Shown in pieces: positions 32,598 through 45,398 of a DNA stretch of 64,000 bases. Source of the DNA: Voacanga thouarsii (lineage: Eukaryota; Streptophyta; Magnoliopsida; Gentianales; Apocynaceae); the NCBI GenBank assembly GCA_026120185.1, contig JANUWF010001497.1, forward strand, positions 3,646,501 to 3,710,500. Direction: 5' to 3'. The translations under genes were made by a program, and so were the position numbers. The notes beneath the pieces were generated by a model. That model did not search any database. It was not told the origin of the DNA and saw nothing but the letters and a program-made list of their open reading frames with translations. Position 1 is the first letter of the stretch, and the number at the start of each line of letters is the position of its first letter.

Positions 32598-34515
32598 GTG
32601 GTATCAAAGCCTTTAGGTTTGTGATTTTAATAGGTTTTGCTCTATGCTAGAAAATTGTTTTGAGCATGCTTAACTTAGGGCTTCATTGTGGATTTTGCAT
32701 ACACAAGTTACTAGGTGTTGTTTACCACTACAATTTTTGGTCAGTGAAAATCGTTTTCACAATGGTTTTGGAAATGCTTCATATAGTTTGTGGGTTTATG
32801 GATTGCTGGATAACATATCTATAATGGTTATAGTAATATGTTGATCCCAGAAAATTTGTTTTCTAAAAGGCTTTCATGTCAATTTTCTGTGAAGAAGAAA
32901 ATGTTTATGTGAATTGGTTTCTGCGCAAAAGTTGTTCATAGTTTGGTTGGTTTTATTTTTTAGTGAACAGAATGTTTGTTTAGTAGAGAACAAACGAAAG
33001 TTGTAAGATTGTTTTTCTTTGGCATTTAACAGAGGAGTTGTCTTCTGTAATTGCCGAAGAAGACGACTGGAAAATTGCAGAAAGATTTAAAAAAAAAAGA
33101 GTTTTTTGTCCAAACCGCGGCTTGGACCATTTTGTGTCCAAAGCTGTGGGCAGCCTTGGTGAAGCCACAGCTGGTTTACACCAAGTCGAGGCCGGATTCC
33201 ACCAAGCCCGCCGCAGTTTTGGCTATTATTTAAAAAAAAAAAATCTTTTTGTTTCAGCTTTTCCGTTTCATAGAAAGCCCACAAGAAATTGTTTTTCCGA
33301 AATGCACCCCATATTTTCCCCAAAAAAATGGTTTCGGGACTAATGAAGTTAGCTTTTCCAAAAATTGATTTTGAAAATTAATATATTTTCTAAAATATTA
33401 ATTTTAGATTATATATTATTTAATTCCTAAAATATGATTTTAACAATTAATATAATTTCTAAAATATTGATTTTAGAATTTACTCTATTTTTCCAAAATA
33501 GTGATTTTGAAATTATTTTGCTATGTTTAATTTTATTTTGAGCATAAAATTAGCATGGTAGTTTGGTTATGGACTATAGACCCAATTAAATTGTTCATGC
33601 ATTTTATCGCTTTGGTTTTGAATTAAATAGGGCGTGCATGTCCCACATTCTCTATTTTTCTTGTGTAATTTCTATTCTCATCTAACTCCCCTTGAATGTA
33701 ACTCGAGGTTTCTTTATTTGAATTTTATGTAATTAGATTACATAAGTTAAATAGAATTAGAATTTATCACAAGTCAAGAAGAAGATAATTAAGATAAAAA
33801 AGAGGATGGTCAAACTTTCTTCCTATACACATGAACATTTAGGATTGACCAAATTAATTTCTTTTGTGGCTCAAGAAAATTAATATAGTAAAGTCCACAA
33901 CCAAACCATGTTATTTTTTTTGCGATGTATGAATGTGTTGATATTATGCATGCAATGTATAAGACCACTAATAATCACAAATCGCTCAAATTAATATTAA
34001 ATCTAATGCCTTCCATTAATATAGTAAGAACAAGAGTCCTTTTTCGAGATCAAATTGTTGGGCTAATCCAAGCTTACTTGACATTAGTTATATTCAAGGT
34101 ATGGAATTGAATTCTTGATTTACAGGTTAGGTTTGTCTAATTTATTTATCCTGGTTGGGCTAACACAAGCATAAAAAATATTAGAAGAGAGGTTGGGTTA
34201 GCTTAAAGGCTTTAAGATTAAAAGATATTAATCACCTAATGATTCGATGATTACATTCGATGTAATTGGTATTAGATACCTACCATTGAACTTAAGAGTG
34301 GCTTGTTAGGCAAACCCAAGGTCATTCTTGAGGAATTTGGATATTGGTCTGCTAGAAAAACTTTCAACGAGCTTTCTCAAATCAATAGTTGGAGCTATTG
34401 GTTTGAGTAAAATAGTAGAATAATTATGCTCTTAATTAAAGACCTAATTATTTGCATTACATATGCATATACAGTTAGCTAATTTCTCTATCTTTACATC
34501 TAGGTCATCTACATC
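32598..34515 (+). other. Copia leader between primer site and gag
   Basis: About 1.9 kb of AT-rich sequence with no supported coding frame. Overlapping ORFs near 33038-33343 appear on both strands and look like chance. Confidence 0.6.
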
Positions 34516-34948
34516 ATGTTAACCAATCTAATTTTATGTGGCATCTTGGAAACCAACAAACTTACCGAGTCAAATTTTCTAGACTGGTATAGAAACTTGA
34601 GAGTTATTCTCAAGTCAGAAAAGTTACTCTACACACTAGATACTCATATTCTACTACCAGCTCAAGATGCTCATGCTGCTGAGCATGTTGTCTACAAGAC
34701 GCACAAAGAGGACAGTGACACAACATCCTGTGTGATGTTGGCGTCAATGATCCCTGAACTGCAAAAACAACATAAGCATATGAATGTTTACTCGATCATT
34801 TTACATCTTCGAGAACTGTTTGATGTCCAAGCTAAAACAGAGAAATATGAGATCTCAAAACAACTATTCCATTCTAAAATGGCTGATAGTACTTCTGTGG
34901 CCACTCATAGGCTAAAGATATTAGGCTTAATTGAGAAGTTTGGTTCTC
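34516..34948 (+). pseudogene. copia gag, N-terminal part
   Basis: The frame starts MLTNLILCGILETNKLTESN and includes FLDWYRNLRVILKSEKLLYT, the typical UBN2/retrotran_gag pattern of Ty1-copia. At 34948 it is cut by the inserted gypsy-type element. Joined to 62101 it reads on as EKFGS then LGFVMENELSIVLILKSLP, exactly as expected for copia gag, before an in-frame stop. Confidence 0.85.
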
Positions 34949-36450
34949 TGATGCATAAATTTTAGGTGTATAAAAATCATCAATTTTAAATTCATCCCTT
35001 AGTCAAATTTTAATTAAAACATTAATCTCAAAATACACATATGAGCAAGTATACTCATCGCAAGCATAGTATAGGGAATTAACGAGTATCGATCCTCAAA
35101 GGAATAAGTACACACTAATCACTTTTCATTCATTGTTTAACCAACCAAATAAAGTAAGAAAAGAATAAAAAGAAAATTAAAGAAATATATACAACTCAAA
35201 GATGTGAAAATATGCAATTTAGACAAAAGCTTTTAAAAACATGATAATGAATTACTTAGCCAATATCACAATCAATTATTATCTTGGTCTCACAAAAGAT
35301 TCAATATAGACCTACTTCGTTTGCAATCCATGGAATCACTATTTTCTAGTTAAATTAGTGAACATATTCTATCTCAACTAACTTACCCAAAAGATGCATT
35401 AAAATCAATCCTCATATAAACCCCTATATTCTAGGTGATTTAAAATATGAAATTAGTAAATGAATCTATATTCTAGAAATCATCAACTAACATTTGATTA
35501 CCAATGTTCTAGATAATTAACCTCTTTTTTAAGCAAGTTAAGAGATAATAAATATGAAACTAATTCGGTGAAGTCATTACCAACTTCTTTTTCAAGCAAA
35601 TTAATAACAAAACTCAATCAACCAACTCTGTAAGAAAATTAAATAATCAAATCCCAAGAATAATAATCAATTGATCAAAAGACTAAATTAATAAATAAAT
35701 CATGAATCACAAAAATATTGTCAAATTATAATAAAAATATTGAATACATGATTGTGTAAGGAAAAGAAAACAAAGGTAAAAGAAAGCACTTATAGACAAG
35801 CCTCTTTCTTCCTTCTTGAATACTCTCTTGAACAATCCTCCTTGAATGGGTGAATCTCTCCTGCAATGAGTGATTGTGAATTTTTTCTTATGAATCCATC
35901 TCTGTTAACCTTTGTGTTTTTTGTGTTTTTATAGGCCTTTTGGGTGCTAAATTCATGGCTGAGGAAGTCTTGACCGAGTAGGACTAGGAAAATATCAAAA
36001 TCATTGAATAATTCCTAATTTCGTGCACAGAATATTTGCCCTTCAGGGTGTACCTGGCGCCAATACCTTCGGGCCTCCTGGTGCCAGGTACACTCTATTC
36101 TTCCTCTGTTTTTGGACTTTTCTCTTTGGCAGATAGAATGGACCCGGCGCTAGGTACACTTGCTAGAGCTAGCGCCAGGTATGTTCTTCTTTTGTGCTAA
36201 AAATTGCTCGAATTCTTCTGCTGGACTAAAATGGACCCGAGCCTGGTCCCTTGACTGGGCTTAGCGCCAAGCATATTCTGGAATTGTGCACTTTCTACTC
36301 GATTTTAACTCAAATCTACACATATTTGCCAAAAATACTTTTTACAAGCAAAATGTCAAATAGGAATGAATATGTCTAGTTATTATAACAAATGTATCTT
36401 AAAACAACCTCAAATAACTAGAAAAATAATTGTGATTTTAACCCCTATCA
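34949..36450 (-). repeat. Left LTR (3' LTR in element sense) of the LARD-like element
   Basis: On the minus strand it runs TGATAGGGGTTAAAATC...TTATGCATCA. It contains two GC-rich inverted repeats around GGCGCC at 36051-36090 and 36146-36176, described under findings. Confidence 0.9.
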
Positions 36451-38257
36451 ATTCCCCACACTTGAACATTTTCTTGTCCTTAAGCAAAACACTTTACTTC
36501 AAGAAAAATTATTTAGAAAACACAAGTTCTTTCTCATTCAAAAATTTCTTCACAATGGCAAAAGTTGTATCTTCCCTTCAAACTTTAGATACAACTCTTG
36601 TCATTCATACCCTTTGAAGACAATACAAACTTTGAAGCATTGGACAAGATATCACAAAACTCTTGATGTCAAAACCTTAGTCTAAGAAGATTATTTCTCC
36701 CTTCCAATTAAAATATAGATAATATGAATCACATAAGTCAAGTCATCTACCAACTTAATCATTATAAATTCAAAAATTGCACAACTCAAGTCATGATGTA
36801 AGGAAAGTATTCCAAAAAAAAAATTCTCTTAAAATTTTTTCAATGACTTAGGAAATTGATAGCCTCAAGTGCATGGATTTCTCTTCACACACCATGTTGC
36901 CCCCTTTATAGTCATTACTCATCATTTTTTTTCTCACCAATTCTTTCTTTCTTTCTTTGCTCTTTCTTGCCTTTTTGCCTTCAGGATAGCCTCAAGAAAG
37001 TGCATCGAATTCACTTGCTACTTCTCCCATATTGATCCCCTCTTAAGCCAAAGGTCTTTAACAACAATCAATACGAGCATTTCTTCAATTCACATAACAA
37101 TAGTGTTGTTTCCACTCATTGTTTTTTTTTTTTTTTCCTTCAACTCAAATAAACTTTTTCTCATAATTCTCCTCAATCTTTCCTCTCAAAACTCTTTTAT
37201 CAACTCACATTGTTCATTATAGCTCAAAGCCAACAAAATTTAAACTCATAATACAAGAGTTAGCCAATAAACCCTTCTCATATTTTGAACACCAATACAT
37301 AAACAAGATTAATCAAAATTCTCAAGTCTTGAAAAATATCCTATCCAACAAAACTAATTTCATCAAAATCCATCACATGAATGACAACCCTTATATCTAA
37401 GTAAGAAAAAGAATTACAAACTTGCTGAACTATAACAACCAATAAAATTTTCAAAAGAAAATTTACAAAATAATATGGAAAATTACTTCTTCAGCCTTAT
37501 TCTCCCCCCCCCCCCCACTTAAACTGGATATTGTCCTCAATGGCCAAAGATATAATAATGAAAGTAAAGCCAAGAAGACCAAAATAAATAAAGAGGAAGA
37601 ATAGAGAAAAGAAAATACTTCCATTGCACATTAGTTCCAAAATGTCCAAACTTATAAATTTTCAAAAGTAGTAGCTCAATTCCAAGAAAACACTAAGATG
37701 ATTAATAGAAACTTGGACAAAGAATATTACCAAACCACTCCTGTACACTTTAACTGGACAATGTCCTCATTGGCAAAAAATTAACACCTTAAAGCATCGT
37801 CAAAAGGACCAAAAATAATAAAGGGGTAGAAAGTTAAGCAATACACCCCAAGTGCAATAACTTCCAATAGATATTAAAACTGGAAATAGAGAGAATGGTT
37901 TATTCAAAAGAACTTTATTCCTACCTATAAAATAAAATACAAATAAAAGTATAAGGAAAATAAAAATAAAATAAAAACACACCTAAATAAAAGAAAATAA
38001 ACTAAAGAAAAATGCTAAAAAAAATCTTAAGAAAGCAAATAAAGACACGACTTACTCTCCTACACTTAATATGAAAAATAACTTCCTTATTTGGGGGAAA
38101 TAACACCTAGCAACTAAATATGAAACTTAGATAAAATAAAATAATGACCAAAAGACCTAAAGAAACCTAAATTCAAAACAAACCAAAAATACATAAAAAA
38201 AAAAAAAAACACTCTTTCCACTCATCATGCTTTCTCATCAAACCTTTGTAAAAGAAA

Positions 38258-38857
38258 TTAATGCTCAATTAAAAAAGGTAGGCATGATGAAAGTAGAAAT
38301 AAGAGAGGATTTTGAAAAATGGAGGGTTCATGGAAAATATTAGTTGTAATGAATGTAAATGCATGACCCCCGGTCCATAGCACCTTCTTAGGCATACAAA
38401 TCAAGTTTCCAACACAAATATGTAAATTATGTCTAAAATGTGTATAAATATTAGATTCACCACTTATCCCTTCAAAATATTTGTCACAATTAAAATTTCC
38501 CTTAAAACTTAGCAATTGAGTTCTTAAAGATTGGATCAAGAAATCAGTACTTTTTGACACATCTACAAAAACTAAGTTACATCTCTTTGAATTGGGTGAA
38601 GAGTAGAAATTACTACCATCCTCCAAGGACTTCTTACAATGTAGCGTTGAAAGATCCAACTCCTTAAGGCATGATAAATTCAACACATCATTATTTGGAC
38701 CTTTGTTCTCCAAGAATTGAGAAGAACCTAAAAAATTATGTGGTAAAGAGAGACTAGAATTATTAGCACATAGAGGAGAATTGAATACCCCCCTTTTCAC
38801 ATTGGATAAATTACTCCTCATATACTCTCTCTTTTCATTAGGGATTCTCTTGTTCAA
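38258..38857 (-). CDS. Uncharacterised 199-residue ORF of the LARD-like element
   Basis: This is the longest open frame in the interior and is in the element's own sense, about 0.5 kb after the primer site. It starts MNKRIPNEKREYMRSNLSNV, is rich in Ser, Asn and Leu, and has scattered Cys/His (for example KSLEDGSNFYSS, HICVGNLICMPKKV) but no zinc knuckle, protease or polymerase motif. I do not recognise it. It may be a gag relic or an element-specific ORF. Confidence 0.45.
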   Translation of the reverse strand: MNKRIPNEKREYMRSNLSNVKRGVFNSPLCANNSSLSLPHNFLGSSQFLENKGPNNDVLNLSCLKELDLSTLHCKKSLEDGSNFYSSPNSKRCNLVFVDVSKSTDFLIQSLRTQLLSFKGNFNCDKYFEGISGESNIYTHFRHNLHICVGNLICMPKKVLWTGGHAFTFITTNIFHEPSIFQNPLLFLLSSCLPFLIEH

Positions 38858-39382
38858 GTGTATGGGCCTTTATGGCATTCTCAACTAACTTGGCTAGTTG
38901 TGTTCTTTGATAACTCATACGTTATGATGCTTCTTCATGCCACTTAATGGAGGAATTTGTATTGACGATAAAAGAATTCATTGAGGCTTCAAGTAACATC
39001 TCACAAAAAGCGTCAATCTAAACTTGCAAATTTGCCAAATTCTCGTTATTATAGCTCTTTTAATCTTGTGCCCAAAAGTAGTTGTCCATGATGATGTCAA
39101 TCTCGTAGTCAAAGAAAAAATAATAAAAAAATGAATGAAAGAAAAAAAATAATAGAAAAATAGAGAAAAGAAAAACACACACATTGACAACCTATCTAAA
39201 TACAAAGGTTAGTGGTATTTACAGTACAATATGAAGTAAGCTAGTCAATTAAATCACACAATGTTACAAATAATAAGATAGAACACCGATTTACACAAAG
39301 AACATATATACATATTTACATATAGACATATGGATATATAAACATAGTTAAACTAACAAAATCTAAGCTTTTATGATATTAT

Positions 39383-39400
39383 TCTCCTGCAACGGCGCCA
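39383..39400 (-). other. Primer-binding site of the LARD-like element
   Basis: Minus strand TGGCGCCGTTGCAGGAGA, six bases from the LTR end. This is the primer site typical of Athila/Tat-type gypsy elements (usually assigned to tRNA-Asp) and differs from the tRNA-Met sites elsewhere in the window. Confidence 0.8.
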
Positions 39401-39406
39401 AAAAAT

Positions 39407-40527
39407 TGATGCGTAAAGTTTGGGTGTATAAAAATCAGCAATTTTAAATCCATCCCTTAGTCAGGTTTTAATTAAAACATTAATCTTAAAATACACATAC
39501 GAGCAACTAATTTTCATCGCAAGCATAGTATAGGGAATTAACGAGTATCGATCCTCGAATGAACAAGTACACACTAATTACTTTTCATTCATTGTTTAAC
39601 CGACCAAATAAAGTGATAAAAGAATAAAAAAATAAAGAAATATATAAAACTCAAAGATGTGAAAATATATAATTTAGACAAAAGTTTTTTAAAACATGAT
39701 ATAGAATCACTTAGCTAATATCACAATCAATTATTATCTTGGTCTTATGAATGATTTAATATGGACCCACTTCATTTGCAATCCATGGAATCACTATCTT
39801 CAAGTTAAATTAGTGAACATTTTTTGTCTTGACTAACTTACCCAAAAGATACATTAAAATCAACCCTTATATAAACCCCTATATTTTAGGTGATTTAAAA
39901 CATGAAATTAGTCAATGAATCCACATTCTAGCAATTATCAACCAACCTTTGATTACCAATATTCTTGACAATTAACCTTTTTTTTTTCAAGCAAGTTAAG
40001 AGACAAATATGAAACTAATTCATTGAAGTCATTACCAACCTCTTTTTCAAGCAAGTTAATATCAAAACTCAATCAACCAACTCCGTAAGAAAAAAAAATC
40101 AAATCCCAAGAACAATAACCAATTGATCAAAAGACTAAATTAATAAATAAATTAAGAATCACAAAAATAATGTCAAATTACAATGGAAATATTGAATACA
40201 TAATCGTTTCAGGAAAAGAAAGCAAAGGTAAAAGAAAGTACCCATAGACAAGCCTCTTTCTTCCTTCTTGAAGACTCTCTTGAACAATCCTTCTTGATTG
40301 GGTGAATCTCTCCTTCAATGAGTGATTGAGAATTTTTCCTTATGAATCCACCTCTCTCTCTCTCTTAACCCTTGTGTTGTCTTGTACTTTTGTATGCCTT
40401 TTGGATGCTAAATTCGTAGCTGAGGAAGTCTTGGTAGAGTAGGACTAGGAAAATATCAAAATCATTGGATAATTCCTAATTTCGTGCACAGAATATTCGC
40501 TCTCCAGAACGTACCTGGCGCCAGTAC
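39407..40527 (-). repeat. Right LTR of the LARD-like element, part 1
   Basis: It aligns with 34949-36055 with scattered differences and stops where the Tekay nest enters, after CTGGCGCC and the target copy AGTAC (40523-40527). Confidence 0.9.
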
Positions 40528-40839
40528 TATGAAACCCCACCTAAAACCAACCCTAAAGTAAGGGGGTCGGAATGCATATCATATTTTCATGCATGAATAT
40601 ATATTTTTGAATGATTTTATGTTCTTTAGAATTGTGATTTATAGTCTAGAAGGTTTAGTTGTACTTATTGAGTAGGAAGGGTAAAATGGTAATTTTTCTT
40701 GAAGTAAAAGTAGGGAGATAGCCTGAAGATTAAATAGGAAGAATGTTTGGGAGAGAAAATAAGAACAAGAGTTGTTGTGGTTTAGTGGTTAGAGCTTTGG
40801 TATTAATCTCTAAGGTCTTGAGTTCAAATCCCACCAATT
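40528..40839 (+). repeat. Outer Tekay LTR, left fragment
   Basis: The start TATGAAACCCC (TG changed to TA) aligns with the first 310 bp of the LTRs at 41624 and 52634. The AGTAC duplication (40523-40527, 61706-61710) pairs it with the fragment ending at 61705. It is broken off at about 40839, where integrase sequence follows. Confidence 0.85.
40771..40836 (+). other. tRNA-like segment in Tekay LTR, copy 1
   Basis: A-box-like TGGTTTAGTGGTTAGAGC and B-box-like GGTCTTGAGTTCAAATCCC lie at near-tRNA spacing, followed by CCACCA. Not a tRNA gene: no cloverleaf could be completed by eye and the unit is repeated within LTRs. Confidence 0.5.
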
Positions 40840-41623
40840 AAGATATTAGAGGATATGCTAAGAGCGTGCGTTCTGGATTTCGGGGATAAGTGGATCGAGT
40901 GTGTGCTGTATGCAGAATTGTCGTATAATAATAGTTATCAAACTTCAATTGGGATGGCTCTGTATGTGGCCCTGTATGGACGTAAGTGTCAGATACCGCT
41001 ATACTGAAGTTGGTCAGAAGATGGACACATAAGCAAAATCGGAGAAGTCTATGTCCAGGAAATGTTGGACAAAGTTAAGTTAATCAGGGAAAGGTTGAAG
41101 GCAGCTCAGAGTCGACAAAAGAGCTATGCAGATAATAGGCAGAGAAAGTTGGAGTTTCAAGTAGGAGACAGTGTATTTCTGAGATTGACGCTGAATAGAG
41201 GCATCTTGAAGCATCCGAAAGGTGGAAAGCTGAATCTGAGGTATTTGGGACCATTCCCGATAAAGGAAATGATTGGACCGGTAGCATATCGATTGGACTT
41301 GCCAGATGGATTGACGGGAATTCATAACGTGTTTTATATGTCATAGCTGAAGAAGTACAATGCCGATCCCGGTCATGTTCTGAATAATGAGCCGTTGGTG
41401 TTGCAACCCGATCTGAGCTATGTGGAGAAACCCGAGAGAATATTGGACCGCAGTATCAAGAATCTCCAAAACAAGCAAATACCGATGGTAAAACTTCAGT
41501 AGGAGCATCATGGCTCGAGAGATGCCACATGGGAATTAGAAGAGTGGGTAAAGCGGAAGTATCCCGATCTGAGATAGAGGTATGCCTGAATTTCGGGACG
41601 AAATTCTCCTAAGGAGTAGAGGA
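40840..41623 (+). pseudogene. Tekay integrase C-terminus and chromodomain fragment
   Basis: The sequence matches 51855-52633 closely. It carries the end of the integrase core (NNSYQTSIGMALY), the GPY/F module (YLGPFPIKEMIGPVAYRLDL) and the C-terminal chromodomain-like segment (ERILDRSIKNLQNKQIPMVK). Stops (for example before SWSEDGH and after FYMS) break it. It runs straight into the LTR at 41624, so it is the 3' end of an element whose 5' part was deleted. Confidence 0.85.
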
Positions 41624-41868
41624 TGTGAAACCCCAATTAAAACCAACCTTAGAGTAAGGGGGTTGAGATGCATATCATGTTTTCTTGCATGCATAAATAT
41701 ATTTTTGTATGATTTTATGCACTTTGGATTTGTGATTTGTGGTCTAGATGGCTTAATTGTGCTTATTGAGTAAAAAGAGCAAAATGGTAATTTTGCTTGA
41801 GGTGGAAATAGGGAGATAGCTTGAGGGTTAAATAGAAAAAATATTTGGGAGAAAAAATAAGAACAAGA

Positions 41869-41930
41869 GTTGTTGTGGTTTAGTGGTTAGAGCTTTGGAA
41901 TAAATCCATAAGGTCTTGAGTTCAAATTCC
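41869..41930 (+). other. tRNA-like segment in Tekay LTR, copy 2
   Basis: Same A-box and B-box arrangement as at 40771, with AGGTCTTGAGTTCAAATTCC at the B box. Confidence 0.45.
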
Positions 41931-43514
41931 ATCATTTGAGTTTTAGCATGATTAAATCTTATTTTTTATAGGTAGGCTATTTTCGGCTTTTGCATGCCTT
42001 AGGGAGGAGTAGGAGTGTTGTCCTAAGGGAGACATGAAAGGAATGTCATAATCCTACTCTTGTGCCCTACAAAAATTTCTAAGAAATTCATACCCTTTTT
42101 GATCTCTAACTTCCCTTAATTCTTAATCAATTAAGTTGCTCAATTACCTAAGCCATTTTTATTTCCAGAAAATTCCAGCAAGGTTCTGTGATTTTGAAGC
42201 TTTGAAAATGCCTCTTGGAGGATGGAATTTTATTTGAAAATGGGGAAGAGTTATGGAAGGTTCCCAAGGGAATTAAACTGCATGGTTGAACCTTCAAACT
42301 CCAACCTATAGGTATTCATCTTCTTCATGTAGTAATCTGGAAATTTTTCCAGCTTCTTGATCAGTCCAATTGTCGAAATCTTCAGCCATCTTTTCCTTTT
42401 AGATACTGCTAGAAAAAAAAAACCAATTTATTAAGCTTGAAGACTTAAAACTTTGGCCAAAATTCGGATTGCTCAATGCTGTGCAAACCAGAGAAAATTC
42501 TGGGCAGAGTTCGCAGCATAGTAGTCCGAAAAATCAAGTTGTTCCTCTAACTTTCAAACCAGCAATTTGACCCTGTCTTCCCTCCATAAAGAAGGCTGAA
42601 AATCAGCCTTAATGGACCCTCCAGTATCCCTTCAAACCTTCTGTAAGTTGGCTGAAACATTGCTGAAAAATCTGCACAAGAATTCTAGCAAGCCATGCGA
42701 AAGACCAACCAAAAATTTCATTCTTGCTCCTTCTCCAACCTTGTCCGAAAAACTCTAACTTTCTGTAAAACCCGCACCTTGGTCAGCTATGAACTGAACT
42801 TCATCATCTCCACCATTGTTCTGCACGAAAAGATCTCCATGGCTACCCCTTAAATCAATCCATCAATCACTGCAATCAAGCCTTCAATTGGAGTCCAAAA
42901 TTCTAGCAAATTATTTCATCAAACTTCCATGGATTAAGCCTCAACTATCTAGAAAATTCCCTCACCATTACACTCCATAATTTGACCACCCTAAAACTCA
43001 TTCAAACATCATTCATCTCAGCAAAATGCCCACCAAACAAGTCGGCCATTGAAGCTCCCAAAAGACCTCCCTCGACCAAGATATTCTTACCATAATTGCT
43101 ACCATAATTCACTCCCAAAATTACTCCTTTTGAGTTTCAAACAACCAACTTTCCTTCTTCTCCCAAATCTGAAAATCCAATTACTATAATTCTCCAATCC
43201 ATTCGGCCACCCTTTCCAAACGAAATTTTGGTTAGCCTTCCTCCATTCTCTCCAAAACTCCAAGAACACACACTACCATTCTCCACGCCTAAGACCACTC
43301 TAAACCCCTTTAATCTTCTCCAAAAACTCCAGATCACATCTACTCATTCTCTTGAATCCATTTTTTCAATTTATAACATCAAACGTTGAAATCAAGGTTC
43401 CACTTTCGGATCAAAAAACCAGAATTTTCTTGAAGGCTCAAGAACACTCTTAAGGTAAACATGATCGATTATCTCCACTCCTTTCACCTTCGACCTTTAA
43501 TGAAATAAACTAAT

Positions 43515-43517
<3 letters not shown>

Positions 43518-43578
<61 letters not shown>
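43518..43578. repeat. (CT)n microsatellite in Tekay LTR A
   Basis: About 30 CT units. The Arg-Glu ORF opposite it is an artefact of the repeat. Confidence 0.95.
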
Positions 43579-43580
<2 letters not shown>

Positions 43581-45398
43581 CCAAAATGGTTACTCCAACC
43601 ATGGCCATTTTTCTTCTTCCTCCTTGGACGGATCAAGCTTTCCAAGCATGAGGATTCTCTTGAAACTTCTTCAAGGTAGTCATCATTCAAGTAAGCCTCT
43701 TCAATCTTCTCTTTAAATTCGAGATTCATGTCTTTTGGATGTTGTTGGAGAAGGATGGATTATGTTTGGAGATTGAGTATGTATATATATGATGGAGTTG
43801 GGATTGATGCATGAAGATGATTTGTCTTGGTTGAGTTTTATGATGTTTTAGGATTTGTTGCATGCGCTTCATGTTGTGAGTCAGTATGAATGATTAAGCA
43901 TGCTAGATATTATGTCACCTTTGGCGAATAGGGTTTTATGTTCTTGTATTCTTGTTGAGGCCATGAATATGATTATGTTTAGTAGAGTTTGGATCATGTG
44001 TTAGTAGATTTAGATCTATGCTTTGGATGGTTTGTTGATTGGTGTAGAGTATATGTTCATGATTAGCAATAGAAATTATGATCATAACCTTGTTGTTCCT
44101 AAGTTATTTAAGTTAACCAATTTTATTTCATTAATAAAAATTAATACTATATGTTTTCTTCTAATGATCTCGAAACCCTAGGAAGATTTGGAATTGGATT
44201 GATATATGAAATAATGATATTTTAGCCAAATACATGATGTCCTTTATTACAAATAAAATATATAAATATTATATATAATAATAATATTAAATAAAGCCTT
44301 TTATATATATAATCATGATAGGTAAAATATTAATCTTGTAAGTCATATATTCATAAATACTAATAAAATTTCCTTTTTTTTTACATCAAAACATATTAAA
44401 ATTTACTTACTATTAATTTTATTTACTAATTATTTTCTAACCATTAATTATTAATATATTATTATTTTAAATAATATCATTTAGGGCCAGGACCCTTCAT
44501 CAAATAAACCCTAATTTATTTATAACAAGATTTAGACCTACAACTTATTAGTAACCATTTCATAAACCCTAGTTATTTTATTATCAAGCTAGATTTAGTT
44601 TATAAAATTCTTTTTATCATCTAGCCTTAAAGTTTGGGATATTAAAGTCATGATTGTAGTAAGTTGACCTAGGATTATTTATAAAAAAAAAAATTGGCTT
44701 GAGTTTAATTATGGCTTGTGTTTACCCCAAGCGGGGTTAGGTCAGCTTTTGGAGATCTTTGATTTATCTCGAGCAAAAGATCAGGTAAGCTCCTGCATAA
44801 AACTTATTTGTTGTAAAAGGTTACTATAGTAAGCTAAACACGAAGTATGTGAACACTGATTTAAGAAAGGTAATTAAGGACTGTTTCTGTACTTGTTTCA
44901 GTCAAACCAATTATTTAAAAATCAACAAGCAGTTTTACTCAAACACCAAACTGTTTCTAAAACCAATTTTGACACGGACTTTAGAAACCCTTAATTGTCA
45001 TTTTCAAGTAAAGCTATGTTTTATTTGTTTTCTCCCAAGTGGGATAAACTACGTTGAGTACTCAATAAGGGTAGGCTAGTAGTACTAGTTTTGAAAAGCA
45101 AGAGCGAGTCTTTTGGCAGGAGGCCACCTCTAAAAGATGAACTCAACTTGGAAAAGCGACAATACTATTTAGTCATGCCGGTCCGAGCTAACAAGTTTCA
45201 GTCATGTAGAATGTGTGTTGCCGGAGTGGACAACCGATTTTGTTTGGGTGTAGAGAATGAGGAGTATCTTACCCGGTAGGTCGATCACCTACCTTTTTGT
45301 CAGTCTGCACAAAGTGTGGTATTCTTACCGTTGTATAGTTATAGGGCCTAACGTGGGGTAACCCATGGCCGCCCTTTTGAGTGGTTGATTTTATTGTA

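Larger units (their letters stand above)
36451..39406 (-). other. Interior of the LARD-like element
   Basis: Polypurine tract at 36451-36465, a pure C run near 37505-37516, many A-rich stretches and one ORF (38258-38857) are the recognisable pieces. The primer site is at 39383-39400. Other short ORFs (36366-37222 and 37800-37982) are low complexity and not supported. Confidence 0.7.

Noticed and set aside
33038..33343. 101-residue ORF in the copia leader
   Set aside because: Overlapping ORFs occur in several frames and on both strands, and it has no recognised motif or conserved partner in the window.
40771..40842. Possible tRNA gene
   Set aside because: The A and B boxes are good but I could not build an acceptor stem, and the same segment repeats inside LTRs. 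It is reported as tRNA-like only.
43484..43729. ORF with a long Arg-Glu repeat (also at 54512-54742 and 59312-59713)
   Set aside because: The repeat is the translation of the CT microsatellites in Tekay LTRs; it has no independent coding evidence.
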